In this document: one piece after another, positions 12,555 to 25,700 of the stretch
Position numbering within the stretch: position 1 is the first letter of the stretch
Layout of the letters: the number at the start of each line of letters is the position of its first letter
NCBI GenBank assembly: GCA_037043235.1
Contig: JAWRVZ010000055.1
Span: forward strand, 1,302,001 to 1,366,000
Length of the DNA: 64,000 bases
Direction of reading: 5' to 3'
From: Rhodeus uyekii
Taxonomy: Eukaryota > Chordata > Actinopteri > Cypriniformes > Acheilognathidae
Notes under the pieces: model-generated
Told to the model about the DNA's origin: nothing
Seen by the model: the letters and a program-made list of their open reading frames with translations, nothing else
Databases searched by the model: none
Translations under genes and position numbers: made by a program

Positions 12555-12599
12555 CTCTGTTGAATGGGATGAGATCAGGTGTATGGATGCTCTTTTTTC
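12555..12599 (-). other. 5' UTR part of exon 2, perforin copy A
   Basis: A pyrimidine-rich acceptor (TTTTTTTCATAG on the minus strand) ends at 12600, giving 45 untranslated bases before the ATG at 12554. It pairs with the donor at 13336-13335 to define a 5'-UTR intron of about 0.74 kb. Confidence 0.6.
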
Positions 12600-13336
12600 C
12601 TATGAAAAAAAGAGAAAGTTATCATTTTTATTGAAATTTCACAAAGCAATATTACACATTTAGTGGTGAGTAAAATAAACCCTCTCAATCAAAATTCATA
12701 ATTATTATGAAGACAATTATTCCCACCCAATCAACAAGATGATGAAAATAATCTCTTATCTCTTCATATTATGTGTCATTTGAAATCAATTGTGTATTAT
12801 AACAGAGAAGGATAATATTTTGATTTACCCTAAAAACAAAAAGTCTCTCTCTCTCTCTGTTTATATATGTATGTGTGTGTGTGTGTATTCAAAATATTAA
12901 TTCATTATGTAATACTGAACTAATTAATTGAAATTATACTTAATTATTATTATCAAATGACATTTTTGTAGAGTTTAACTGACACTTCTGAAGTAAATAA
13001 AACACCTTATATAATACTTTTAAACTGTAGTCTCTAAAACATAACTAATTTTGTAATATTAACAAGACTGTCATAACAAGATGGATGACTTGTCCTTCAG
13101 GTTTTTTAATAACAGCGGGTTGTGTATGAAAAAGGGTAATTATGTTGTGTAGTAGTTAGGATTATGGAATTTGTGAGACAATTTAGTGGATCTCGCCTAC
13201 AGGGATCATAAAAAATAATATAAAAAGAGCACATTTCAGTTGTTTATTTCCTTTGCATTACATCATAGGCATAAAAGGTTTAACCAGTGAGAAAAAAGCA
13301 TGTTCTTTTAAAAGGGATGTAAAAGTTCCTTCTTAC

Positions 13337-13410
13337 CTTGAGCTACTCTGTTTTGTTCGACAGCCGTTTGTGTATAACGTGTGAGAGGTGTTGCGCATGA
13401 CATATAAACC
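13337..13410 (-). promoter_or_regulatory. TATA-type promoter and untranslated first exon, perforin copy A
   Basis: The minus strand reads GGTTTATATG at about 13410-13401, a TATA-like box. Some 60 bases downstream, CAAG|GTAAG gives a strong donor with the exon ending at 13337. The same arrangement (TATA, short untranslated exon, intron, ATG exon) is found upstream of perforin copy B, which supports both. The exact transcription start is not known. Confidence 0.55.
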
Positions 13411-13884
13411 TAAGTTTGTGGGTGGGCTTTACCGTTATGTGCTACCAATAAAACATACTCATCTGTTGTGGGTAAGTGAAGTTGTGTTTTAAAGTTCAGA
13501 GGAATTATGTGGTCTTGAATAGCCACTGCAGCACTGAATACGCTCTGTGGTGACATGGGGGCCTAGACACTATGTCATTGGAACATGTGAGCATTCATTT
13601 ACACATTGACCTGTGCATTGTTAAAACATGGAGCATGTAGACCCTGACCGTAACAAAATTCGTCAGATCAAAACTGTACTAAATGTTAAAATGTGCTTCA
13701 GTGTTAATGTTAGTCACATAGTTCCTCTTGTGGTATTAGACAGACCTAACCTCCTACACACTTTTCACAGTTCGGCAACTTAACAACTATGCACAGCATG
13801 AATCATGGAGAAAAATCACTTAAGCTGCTATTTTCATAATTGCTTTATTAGCCACACACATTAGCAAAGCCAGAATATAGTGAA

Positions 13885-14155
13885 AAAGGTTACAATTTAT
13901 TTTGACAAGCCATTTGACATTCTACTAATTATAAGTAACTTTTCAACAACACGTCAACTAACTATTTGTATTGCTTGACAGTTAGGTTAGGGTTAGAATT
14001 AAAGTTAGGGCAAGCAGAAAAACTTGCCTTGTTGAAGTTAGAATGTCTGTCGGAGAAATTAGCAGATATTAAACAGACAGTTTACTAATGCTCTAGTTAC
14101 TGGTATTGCCATGTAGTTGCAAAGTTACTTAGTAGAATTTTTAAAGTCATCAGAA
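13885..14155. repeat. Interspersed repeat with TTATTTTGACA-type start
   Basis: Contains ACAATTTATTTTGACAAGCC, GACATTCTACTAATTATAAG and TTGCAAAGTTACTTAGTAG, which I recall as a dispersed fish repeat. A related end (ACCCTAAAATAAAGTGTTAC) occurs at about 47902-47921. Lies between the two perforin genes. Family name not assigned. Confidence 0.4.
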
Positions 14156-14278
14156 TAACATAAAGAAAACAAAAGAAAAATGTGAATTAATACCAATTAT
14201 AAAATGCAAATGTTTAGATGCAAAGCACAATTTATTTTTAGGCAATTATTAAACTGATATTTCTGATTTTGTCATATT

Positions 14279-14284
14279 TTTATT
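14279..14284 (-). terminator. AATAAA polyadenylation signal, perforin copy B
   Basis: TTTATT on the plus strand, only about 32 bases past the stop codon at 14316-14318. A second copy at about 14231 could serve instead, giving a slightly longer 3' UTR. Confidence 0.4.
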
Positions 14285-14315
14285 GTGCCTTAATGCTGAG
14301 CGTTCTTTTAAGTTT

Positions 14316-16634
14316 TCACAAAGTTTGAATTTTTCCTTTAGGATCACTGGTCTGTTTGAACTGAAAGCGGCGCTCATCTAAAAGCACTCCCATTTTCATC
14401 AGCACATCTTTTGGGATGGGCCGGGCATGTCGAGACACATATATCTTCTCCAGATGGGAAGTCATTGGAGAGTCCCTGTACTCTTTGCATAAGGAGCCAG
14501 CTAAACTAGGACCACAAGTTACATCTGTCTTGTAGTACAGCAAACCATGGTTGAGCGTACAGAAGTTGCTTTTAACGCCAGCTTTCAGTTCTATGTTGCA
14601 TGCCCCCAGGAAGTCATCGTCCCACTTGCTGTCTCTATCCCACACCTCTAGTCTCAGAGTCCCAAACTGAGAGAGAACAAAGCTACCGAGTTCAAACTTC
14701 TGGTTCCAGGTTGGTGAGTTCTGGTTCCAAATCACTGGTGTCTCCCCTAGAAAGACCTTGTGATTTCTCAGGACCTTGACATACCCATCAGTCGATGAGA
14801 AGTAATCTCCCCATAGGCCTGTCGCCCTTATCACAGTAACAGTAATTTGAGCAAGTCCATACTGTGTAGGGCAGCAATTTGCTTTTACACCAGGGTTGTT
14901 ATGACAGCTGCACACACAAGGTTCCTTGGGGTTAGTTGCAATACCGGCCTTGCAAGGTGTGGAGCAGTTCCTCAAAAGGGCCCTCTGCAGTATGTAGTCA
15001 CGAATGGCTCGCTGTAATTGCTTATATTTTGGGTTGTTTACTGGCAGCAACATATGGAGGGGCTTCAGTGAAAAGGAAATCACATCTGGCTTATGTGGTA
15101 ATGAGGAGAGCCACACTTTGTAAGCAGCAGGGTCATTGCTGGCTGAGAAGAGGAGCTCAGTGTCCTGAGTCTGGCCACCAGTAACTTCAGTTAACCTTGT
15201 AAAAATATATATATATATACTGTGAACCTCCTTCGCTATAGATTGTATTATTTTGTAATATATAATTATTATATAAATTGTAATTAATTAAAATACAAAC
15301 CTGTCACTAAAACTGTTAACAAAACTGTGCGTGCTCAGTTTTTTGTCCTGGGACCGTTTACAGTGACTGTATGCTGTGTCTACATTGACCTTTCCCTTTA
15401 TACTTGCAGATGCCTCGACATCTAGACATGTTTTGATCTCATCCAAACTGACATCCTGTAGAGTAGCCATGCATTGTTTCACACTGGTCACAGATGTCAC
15501 GGTTCCACCCAGTTTCACCTTTACAAACAAGAGTAAATAGTGTGCAAGTATACAGATACAAATATTCCTTGCAGTATGTGTAAGAATTAATATTTCTTTG
15601 GATTTACCTGGACAATGTAATGTGTTCCAAAATTTTCAACAAGTGACAAATAGCTTTCTTTTGTTTGGTTATCATATGTCTCTGGAAGATTTGTGAATTC
15701 CTGATTTAGTTCGCGATGTATAGGAGAGCGGCTGGCAATCTTGTAGCTGAAGACAAAAGTTTATAGTTGCTGCACTTTAAAATCAACAATAAACCATAAT
15801 ACACAACATCCCGCAACAATTAACCTATATGTTTACAGTATATTAAGTGGTCCCGTTTTATGTGTCTTTAGCTACTATTTACTACTACTACTACTTGAAT
15901 TAATAATTTGACCCAATTCAATTATTGTGTCCATTGATATTTTTACATTGTACACATAAAAAAAATACATGCATGTAATAACACAATTAGGTACATTATA
16001 CTTAAAATAAAAATAAAGAATTCACTTAGCTACATAGTATCTATGGTAGTTAAATACATCTAATATAAAGTGTTACCTATTAATCTTACCTGTAGTAATC
16101 TTACCTGTAGTATCCACAGGACGCAGACTGTTTGATGAAGCTGAACTTGTCCTTTTTGGTCTTTGAGAATGAAAACTCAGAAAGTCTGGAGTTAGTTCCA
16201 GCCACCATCAGCGACATCTTTGTCATCACATTGCCAATTTCCAGGCCGGCTTTCCAGTTGTTCTCTACGGAGGAGGTGCTGGAGCTGACCAGGGACTCGC
16301 TGGACTCATAAGTGGAGCTGGACAATGACATGCTGCACTTTTGGGTGGCCCTCCAGTGAACCAGAGACACCGGGAGCTTCTGATTTTTGTTCTGCATGAA
16401 TGGGTTTTTGCACAGGTTACATGTGTTGTTCTCAAGTTCCCACTTACTCATGTCAATGACAAAAGTCCCCAGGCGTTGCATCTTAGTTATGTCAAAACCC
16501 TCCCCAGCCAAATCAGATCCTGGTACAAAATCGGCATCTTGACACTGTGCTCCTTTGCCCAGAAAGCACGCTGGGCTGGTTGGAAGAGGAAATTGCAGAA
16601 AAAGCCCACACCACAGCATAGCTAGAGGAATCAT
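14316..16634 (-). CDS. prf1: Perforin-1-like pore-forming protein, copy B
   Basis: Coding exons, in transcript order: 16634-16105, 15746-15608, 15518-15301, 15195-14316. They give 588 codons plus stop. Exons 2 and 3 are exactly 139 and 218 nt, as in copy A, and intron phases are identical, so the two genes arose by tandem duplication. It has an N-terminal signal peptide of about 22 residues and a MACPF domain whose signature reads FGTHY (216-220) rather than the usual Tyr or Trp at the first position. An EGF-like segment (CVCSCHNNPG) follows, then a C2 domain with STDGYVKVL and WDRDSKWDDD calcium-loop residues. The role is as for copy A: calcium-dependent pore formation by cytotoxic cells. 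No frameshift or stop interrupts the exons, so both copies look functional. The exon 1 donor lies in a 15-bp tandem duplication. Confidence 0.93.
16081..16110 (-). repeat. 15-bp tandem duplication containing the exon 1 splice donor
   Basis: TAATCTTACCTGTAG is repeated twice. On the minus strand this presents two identical CTACAG|GTAAGATTA donors, 15 bases apart. Only the upstream one (exon end 16105) keeps the reading frame open. Confidence 0.9.
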
Positions 16635-17254
16635 TGCAAATTTGGGTGCGTGATATTATCCTGCTGTAATATAGAAAAGCAAAATATTTGTTTAAAATTT
16701 TCACTGATCATTAGAGCACAATATTAAAATGGTTAACCTCAGTTTTGTCATTTGCATACAATATATTATTAAAAATCAAACTGAAGAGTTTTTAAGGCCT
16801 CATTTTACTAAAGAAATAATACATACGGGAAGGGTACAGCAGCTATATGGTAACAAAAAAAAAACAACTGTACAAAGATTTAGTTTGATATTTATAAAAA
16901 CAAACACAATCTCTGTGCAGGATTGGCATATCCTTCGACTCTTCATTATGTAGAAACGTACTAACCATAAAATAAGTTTCCTTTTTATAATTAAATGTTT
17001 TATATAGACATTCAATAAATTCACTGTGATATTGAATTCTGGTATTGTTATTCACTGACTTTGATGTTAACATAATATTCATTGACTTTGACTATGATAT
17101 TATTACTACGCAGAATCAATAACACTGTTAGAGCCTCATCATCAATATCAGATCTTTTTTTCACAGGAGGAGAGGTCAGCATCAAACAATAGCTTGAAGA
17201 TATTTAAGTATTAATTTTCTTTCAGAAAGCGAGTTTAATCACATTTTCACTTAC

Positions 17255-17333
17255 CCGGAAGGTCTTTGGAATTGCAGTCTGAGATCGTCCTGCACAAAGA
17301 CTGATACCTGTGATGTGCTCATATTTATATACC
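17255..17333 (-). promoter_or_regulatory. TATA-type promoter and untranslated first exon, perforin copy B
   Basis: Minus strand GGTATATAAATAT at about 17333-17321 is a near-consensus TATA box. The donor CTTCCGG|GTAAGTG ends the exon at 17255. The matching acceptor ATTACAG ends at 16664, leaving 29 untranslated bases before the ATG at 16634. Confidence 0.6.
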
Positions 17334-18107
17334 ACAAAACAAACATGTCTAATAAGCCCAGCTACTGGACATATATGAGAACATTCACAGTTAGGTGGTC
17401 ACTGACTCATCATGTGTGAAAAAGGGGGAGAAAATGTGTAAAAGGTTTGAATGTGGGTGTTGCTTGACAAAAGCATGTGGTTTAATTTCAGCAAAACTTA
17501 TGTATATTTATAATAATAATTATCTTCTTCACTTCCCAGAAACAGACACTCGCATAATCACATGCAAAATTTAACAGCCAAAAAGTATGACAAATGGTGT
17601 AAAGATAAAACTGTAAGAAAGAACTGTATAGTGTTTGCAAATCAGACATTAAATATTGATATTTGACACTTACAACAGCCAATCCGACATATTGACATCT
17701 GCAAACAATGCAAATAGCAAGTTTATGCATCATGCATGCTTTTATGATGTTGAACTTTAAATGATCATGAAAGGCACATATATCTTAGGTCATTTAACAG
17801 TTTTTCACCTTTTTAATGACCTGTTTTGACTTCATTTACATGTTCCTTTTAAATTAAATGCAAAAAATACAAACATTCCATGAAGACTTGTTTGTCTTAA
17901 ACAAAGACAGATGCAGATAAAGATGTTTGAAAAATACATGCAGTAATGCACTTGCATGCAATACTTATAGATATGCTCAACCTATGACTTTGGCCTGCAT
18001 GGTTTGCTGTGGGTTTCATGGTTGGAAAGTTTAGATTCTCATATGGTGTATGTGTTAAGCTTGTGTTTGTGTGCAATTCGTTAATAGGAAGGTGTTTAAA
18101 AAAAAAA
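17334..18107. other. Intergenic, nothing recognised
   Basis: AT-rich sequence upstream of perforin copy B. It could hold upstream regulatory sites, but I see no defined element or coding sequence. Confidence 0.5.
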
Positions 18108-19460
18108 CAGAGTGGTGTGAAAAAGAGTTGGCCCCTTCCTGGTTTCTTATTTTTTGTATGTTTGTCATACTTAAATGTTTCAGATCATCAAACTAATTTA
18201 AATATCAGTCAAAGATAACACATGTAAACACAAAATGCAGTTTTTAAATGAATATTGTTGTAATTAAGGGAAAACAAAATCCAAACCTACAATGACCTGT
18301 GTGAAAAAGTGCTTTCCCCCTAAACCTAATGACTGGTTGGGCCACCCTTAACTGCAATCAAGCATTTGCGATAACTTGGAATTAGTCTTTTACAGTCCTG
18401 TGCTCTCATCTTTGCAGAATTATTGTAATTCTGCCACACTGAAGTGTTTGAACATGAACTGTCTTTTTAAGGTAATGTCACAGCATCTCAATAGGATTCA
18501 GGTCAGGACTTTGACTAGGCCACTCCAAAGTCTTCATTTTGTTTTTCTTCAACGATTCAGAGGTGAACTTGCTGATGTGTCTTGAATCAGTGTCCTGCTG
18601 CAGAACCCAAGTTCACTTCAGCTTGAGGTCACGAACAGATGGCTGGACATTCTCCTTCAGGATTTTTTGGTAGACAGCGGAATTCATGGTTCCATTTCTC
18701 ACAGCAAGCCTTCCAAGTCCTGAAGCAGCGAAACAGCCCCAGAACATCACACTACCACCACCATATTTTGCTCTTGGTATGATGTTCTTTTTCTGAAATG
18801 CAGTGTTACTTTTACGGCAGATGTAATGGGACATATACGAGTGAGACAAGCCTTAATATTAATTTTCCTCAGCAGTGGTTTTTGTCTTGACTCTGACATG
18901 CAGACCATTTTTGTCCACTGACCATTCTTTTGATGGAGTCATGAACACTGACCTTAGCTGAGGCAAATGAGGCCTGTAATTCTTTGGATGTTGTTGTGGG
19001 GTGTTTTGTGACCTTTTGGATTGCTGCACTCTTGGGGTAAATTTGATCAGCCATCCACTCCTGGGATGGTTCACCACTGTTCCATTTTTTCGCCATTTGC
19101 AGACAATGGTTCTCACTCTGGTTTGCTGGAGTCCCAAAACTTAGGAAATGCCTTTATAAGTTTTCTAGACTTCCAGTTTTCCTGACTCAACTACTCTCTT
19201 TCTCATTTGTTCCTGAATTTCTTTGGATCTCGGCATGATGTCGAGCTTTTTGAAAATCTTTTGGTCTACTTCACTTTGTTAGACAGGTCCTATTTAAGTG
19301 ATTTCTTGATTGAGAACAGGTGTGGCCAGAGTCAGGCCTGGGTGTGGTTAGAGAATACAGGTGTGATAAACCACAGTTAAGTTATGGGGGACTCACTTTT
19401 TTTTTTTTTTTTTCCTTTAATAATAACAACATTCATTTAAAAACTGTGTTTAGCGTTTAC
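18108..19460 (-). mobile_element. Decayed Tc1/mariner element
   Basis: A minus-strand transposase relic runs from the ATG at 19236 (PRSKEIQEQMRK) to about 18340. It includes the paired/HTH region and the stretch GGGSVMFWGCFAASG typical of Tc1 transposases, but has several stops, frameshifts and a loss near 18850. Long inverted repeats remain: CAGTTTTTAAATGAATATTG near 18238 is mirrored at about 19422-19441. The right outer end is truncated relative to the left, and a T-run of about 18 lies at 19397-19414. No TA duplication could be fixed. Confidence 0.8.
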
Positions 19461-20212
19461 TGTTGAGTCGTCCGTTAGGACATTACTTTTATTTTGTTCG
19501 TTTTTTCAAGTTGTTAAATGTTCGTCGGTTCCCACCCCTTTCTCCCCAAACTACGAACTGTGTTACAATATATATAATATAAAACACTTCTATATCTCTA
19601 AAATGGCCAGAGAGAGAACAGCGCTAAAATCGGTGAACATTGTGTTGCATTAAATGTTAAAATAATACTAAAGAAAGGGTTTCACCTGCATACATAGTTG
19701 CCTGTACTTTTGCAAGGCCTTGTTGCTAAAATAAATTTGCAATTAAACAAAAATTGACAACTTATTAACTGTTTACCTAAACAACTTACAGCTTAAGCAA
19801 CATTAACAATAATAAAGTTATATGCATCATGAAGAAAATATGGCAAAAGGTTTTCCTCTCTAAAGGTTCACCACAAATGAATGGTAATTCCTGAATCTCA
19901 AAACTCCATCTGCCCACCCCAGATTGTAGTTAGCGTGCTCCAGTTTGAGACAGGGGTCTGAAGAGCCCCATTTGTAATTATTTAATGTACACATACTTTA
20001 GCAATGGGAAGTTTAGCTAATTTCTGTGAATTGTTTGTTTTAAATAGTTTGTTTCAAAGAACCGGTTAAAAAATATCAACAATTATTTTATGTCACCGCT
20101 GTTGTTATGTCCTCATATCGTTGCTGGCATCCCAGCAAAGTATACATTTTAATGAGGCTATACATTGGTGTTCATTAAACTTTCTTGACAGTGTTTTATT
20201 AATAATGATAAT
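19461..20212. other. Intergenic, nothing recognised
   Basis: No ORF of note and no repeat with clear ends. Confidence 0.5.
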
Positions 20213-20430
20213 TTAAAGGGGTTCACTCAAAACTAATGTTTCTTTCATCAGTTTCAAAGAACACGTAAGCCTTTCATTTATCTTCAGAATAAAGATGTTT
20301 TTGATGAAATTTGAAAGATTTTTGCCCCTCCATTGACAGCTACTCAACTACCATTTTGACTCTTCGAAAAGTTCACATAGGCCGTAAAACGAATACAAAT
20401 AAACAGAGTGATGTAGTCCAAAGTTGTGAA
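20213..20430 (+). repeat. Partial copy of the TTAAAGGG-GTTCAC repeat family
   Basis: Starts TTAAAGGGGTTCACTCAAAA. Its segment CTTCGAAAAGTTCACATAGG is the reverse complement of sequence at about 56503-56522, so it belongs to the same family as the nested element at 50690-56656. The right end is not recognisable. Confidence 0.6.
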
Positions 20431-20630
20431 GCTTTTTATTAAAATATTATTAATATACTGCAATAATCCATAAAATAAGAATACTCCATTTTGACTCAGT
20501 GGTTATTTTAGAGTAACATTCTGCTGTATAAGTCAAATCCTCGGTTGTTACACTCCAAATCGGTTCATTGCGAAACAGACAAGAGCTCGGTCAAATGACT
20601 CAGTTCGATTCGTGAGGCAATCGTGAAAAC

Positions 20631-20940
20631 CAGGGCTGCACCCGAGATCACATACTGTTATGAGTAAGTACTTATTTTGAAGTCAATTTGAAGTTGTCGC
20701 CCGCTAAAAAAAAGCATGCCTGTTTAATCCGGGCGTGCATTCGCCATGCTGTCAATATCACGTGACCTATCAGTTAAAACGCTTCAGTGCCATTCATAAA
20801 TCCTCTCCCGTGGCCTCATGGGACAGTGAAGTGTCCGTCATATGCACACTTCAGAATCCTACAGGAAGTAGTACGTCATCCAAATACTTTTTGCCTGCTT
20901 TTTAATGAGTACTGTGAATTCAGACATACTTATTTTGTTC
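20631..20940. repeat. Possible MITE
   Basis: Contains GAGATCACATACTGTTATGA at the left and AGTACTGTGAATTCAGACAT at the right, with AGGAAGTAGTACGTCATCC inside. This style of sequence is common in dispersed fish MITEs. Exact ends are not fixed. Confidence 0.3.
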
Positions 20941-22745
20941 TGTTTTTCCTAACTATCTATTAGGGAAGTTTGAGAATTCGGGTGAAGTGCAACCGATTAA
21001 TAGAAAAATCGAACATTATAAAATTCGATTTTAAAATACAATTAGCGAATGTTTATGTGTTAATGTTTATGTTTAGTCATGTTTATGTGATCTTGCAATC
21101 TCATTCTAAGAAAATATATTTTAATTAAAAAATATCTAAGAGGCAGAAATTGAATCCATGCTTTCCTCGCGCCACCCCCGGCTCTTCCCAGTTGGTCCAG
21201 ACTGGATTAGAGCCGCAGCATCAGCGGATGATGAGGAGTGAAGGCCGGGCCGCTGCGCCCCTCCACCAGCCGCATGTTCCCGCACACCGGTATCAGTCAC
21301 ACCAGCAGAAATGAGCCGGCGGACTGTGGAGGATACTAATCTTTTTTTTCCTGGCATAGCCGCTTAACAGAAACGGATTTCCCCACCAAAGCCCTCGTTT
21401 AAAACTATGCTGGCTGAAATCACTGCAAGCTAGCAGCAACATCACTTGGCAACATAGGGGAGACGTGTTCCTGTGAGCAGAGCACCACGTACATTCCTCC
21501 GGTGGCTGGATGACAAACGCCAAACCTATGGATACAGATATTTTTAGTAGGAGTAGGGGAAATTGCAGGAATGCATGTGCCGCTATTTGGGAAAACCGGT
21601 TGTGATGTTTAACCGCTGCTAAAGCGGTGTCTGAAGCTCGTGTGTTTTTGCAGTCAGCACAATCAAGGTGACGGCAGCTAGCCTGTTAGCTCTTCAGCTA
21701 TCCGGGCAGTGTGTGTGTGTCTGTGTGACAGGGAACACAAGACACACCGACCGCGCTTCATATCGAAACATCCTTATTGTTCAATTGAAAGAGGCAAGCA
21801 CATGATACATGTGCACTCTTTCTTTGCACGCTGCACCTTATTGGATACTATTGCTCCCTGTTGAGAAAGATATGCTTGGTATCTGGGGGGAGAATAAAAC
21901 TTGACATATTTATGAGAATTTAATAATACTACATTTTAACTTGCGTGCTTCCCCCCGCCGATATCTTAATGTTAACCCCTTAAACCCCGTGGAATGTCAT
22001 ATCGATTCTGGCACTGCACTGAATAATTTTTTTATAGTGACCACTTATGATAGGTGCCAATGCAATATTTGTCGTATCACCACTATATTAAACGCATACC
22101 GGTATTTGTTTATCGAAATGACCTGTAAATGAGTCTTTTGTATCAGCTTTTTGCAAACACGCTGGTCTCACAGAGCGCTGGTAGCTTGGATGCCAAAGCT
22201 GCGGACGGACAGATGATGATGATGATTCACTCTTCGGGAATATGAGGAAGTTACCCTGAACCGAGAACCCGGCTTCGCGTTCACGAAACCCTTGCGGTTC
22301 CCGATGGTGAAATTATCCAGCGGCTGTTTGATGAGCAGCAAACGAAAGCCACCTCTCCGCGGGTCGCCTCTGAAGTCGAGCTGACAGAAGCTGGTGGGGA
22401 TTGTTTGAGAGACTTGAGCAGGGTGTGACCGCACTTCGTTTAAATGTTACATGCTGCACTGTATATATCAGCGAAGCTCACTATGAACGCAGCCTGGATT
22501 TTCTACGTCAACCCGTGCGGATGACGCCGCCGCTCGAAAATAAATAAGGCAAAAAGTTCCTTTTTAAATTTCCTTCGGCTAAAGAACAGGTCAGCTAGTC
22601 ATGTAGCTGACTGCACATGACCGGACTGGACTTCTTCGACTAATGTCTAGGGTGTCAGATCTTTATTTAGTGTGTGTTGGACGTGCAAGTATAGATGCAT
22701 AGCGTAGTTATTTTAGCGTCGTCGTCGTGACTGTTTCTGGTTGCT
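20941..22745 (+). promoter_or_regulatory. paqr4 upstream region and probable 5' UTR
   Basis: The last few hundred bases before the paqr4 ATG (about 22160-22745) are CpG-rich for this window, with several short CG-dense stretches around 22250-22420 and 22500-22540. This fits a CpG-island promoter without TATA. The transcription start is not defined. 20941-22160 shows no recognisable gene. Confidence 0.4.
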
Positions 22746-25700
22746 ATGGCATTTTTAAACGGTCCCAGACTGCTGGACTGGGCAAACTCTCCTCCACATT
22801 TACAGTTCAACAAATATGTCCTGACTGGTTATAGACCCATTTCCTCCGTCCAGGAGTGTATCAAGAGTCTCTTCTATCTGCACAATGAGCTGGGGAACAT
22901 CTACACACATGGTGAGTGAGATATTGCCATAAAAGAGGAAGCTAACAGTGCCTTCTCTCTTTATGTGCTTATTACATGTCACCTGCTTCACCTTTTGTGT
23001 CAGGGTATTATTATTTTATCTAATGAAATACATAACTTCAATTGTCAGTATGAGCTTTACCCATCCTGGCTGCTTAGGTCTTACCAGTATTTGCATTTGT
23101 ATTACCCATTCATAGCTATAGTCTAAACCCTATTTAAATTATCATTGTTCCTGTCCCACCAGAAACTGAAAAATGGTAATTTACTACCTAATGAACAAGC
23201 GTTTATAAACGGCAACTTACTGGCTCTTTTGTAAAACTACATGTTAATAGTTTACTTGAAAATGACAAGTGACATTATTTATTTATGCTCATGTTGGTCT
23301 AAACCTGTAGGAATTTCTGTTGTCGAACACAAAGGAGAAACTTTGAAGCATGTCCTGATCAGTCTTTTTCATGCAAAGTCAAGCCTAAAAAACTGAGCAA
23401 AATCAGTGTAAATGTATAGTCCACATGACTTATGTAGTAAATATTTTAAAGTCGTAAGACCAATTCACCAACAGACACTGACCAAGATGTTCAATCACCA
23501 TATTATAGTACGTCACTTCCCAGACATTCCACGAGCTGAGAAACACGATCCAACTTGTTCAATCAGCAAAATCAAGCGTGGACCAAGGCTGTGTCCAGAA
23601 TCTCCGCCTATACCCTCATGTACTATTCCCTACATCAGTCCACTAATAAAATCATCTTGAGGAAGTGAATGAAAACGAGTGAATGAATCCGGACACTGAG
23701 TGTGCCGGAAGAGCTGATGCTTTTGCATAGTTTGTCATTTAATTATTTGAAACTTCACAAACGGCCAGCTCCAGTAGTAGGATGAACATATTTATCTTGC
23801 ACTCTGTCATGGAAATTATGTATAAACCTTAAACAGTTTAATGAACAATCAAATAGGAATTTATTCCTGTATGATATTACATAGTAGCCACATTGGATCA
23901 GCGGTTTGGAAAATGGATGGATGGATGATTCAGCTGTGGGTGCGATTTTTATTTATTTATTTTTTCCTGGTGAAACACACAATTTAGTTCGCCATGCTAC
24001 TCTTACAGTGCATTATAGGTGTTCTCTAGCCATTGACCGTACATTGGTTGTACACTCGTTATTGCAGTACATAGAGGGATTGAATGAGTGCAGTCGATAA
24101 TGTCCACTATGGTTTGGGACACCACTACAAATGGCTGTCCCCACAAATAGTGCTCTATTTAAGGGTAAAGGGTGCGATTTCAGACACAGTCCAAGTATGT
24201 ACTGAAAACTGAAGCCAAAATATTTTTAATTGCCCCCGGTGTATAGGTCATAAAACCATGTCCTCTCCATATAATTGAATGGGGCACGAGCCAAACTAAT
24301 AACATCCAATTACACTTAACGTAATTTTTTGGTAGTTTTTTTCATGCAGATGTATTTTCAAGTGATTTTTTTCCTGTAAGTTAGGTTTTAGTTAGTTATT
24401 TGATGCAAAAAAAATCGGGGTGTATTGTCATGATTGACAGCCTATAGGCAAGACCTTGATACTTCTGCTCAACCTTAACTCGCGTAGATGAAGTCTCCAA
24501 TTGATGTAATCGGTAACAACTATTTCTGGGATATTTTGGCTTTATATTTCTACAGTAGAAGGAAGTTTGCCCTTGGGTCCCCTCAAGCGTGGGGCCGCAC
24601 CTATTGCACCATCCTAAGGAGGGCCCTGACTGGTGTAGTTGTGTTTGATCAGAGTTGGAGCTGAACTTTGCAGGAAGGCCGGTTTCCAAGAACAGGATTG
24701 GGCACCCCTGGTGTAGATCAATGCCACCAGATGCTACAAACCGATCTTACAAAGTGTGTAAGATGTTGACATCTGTCTGTGCAGTTGATTGGCCTTTAAG
24801 GTGTGATCATTAAAATTTTGCTGGCAAAAAAGGTTCATTGTCTAACAGTGGTAAATGTGACAACATCACATCATCGTTTTGTAATGAACAGACCTAAATA
24901 CAAGTTGTTGTAATCTTTACCTCTAGACTCAATCATTAAGATAAATACACCATAAAATGCAAAGTCCGGAATCTCTACATCCTTCACTGTTGCTGTGTTC
25001 TTCACTGTACAGTAGGCTGCAGTTTGCTAGAGGGATGTCTCGAGCCAATCTCAAGAATTGGAATTGGGGCCAATTTAAATATTTTTTAACTAATCGATAT
25101 TGGCTGTCCAAAGCCCAAATCTTTATTTTACGAGAGCAGTCATGCAGGTGTCATGCAGTAGATTGCTCCTTAAAGCAAGCCATTAAAAGAAAAAAATAAG
25201 CTCAAATGCTTTAGCACGTCACACACGCACGTTCAAGCTTCCATGTTTAGCATATTTGATGCACACTTTTGTAACGACTCACTTTAAAGTAATTTATTTA
25301 TGGTTTATTTTTTATCTGCCCTAAGACTAAGACGCTGACATGGGTTTCGTCTTGCTGCGGACTTGACTGACAGACTGGCATTCTGGTACTGCGAGCTTCA
25401 TGCTTTCTAACCTTATCTCCACCTTTTTTTCTTTTTTGTTGCAATTAAGGCCCGATATACTTCAAGTGAAATCCAAGAGCAAACTGATGTGATGTCATGT
25501 CATTTCAAACGAAATCAGGGCAAAATGAAGTTCGTTTGGAGTTTTGGGAGTTCGAAACTGCTTGTCAAAGGGAACTTTCTGGGAAAGTTTGCTCTGGCTG
25601 GCAAACACCTCCATACTACAATTGGTCTGTGGCGATAACGTAATAGGTAGGTGTGCTCTGAGGCTCTGTCTTCCACGGGGGAAATCTTCTCCGGATCATC

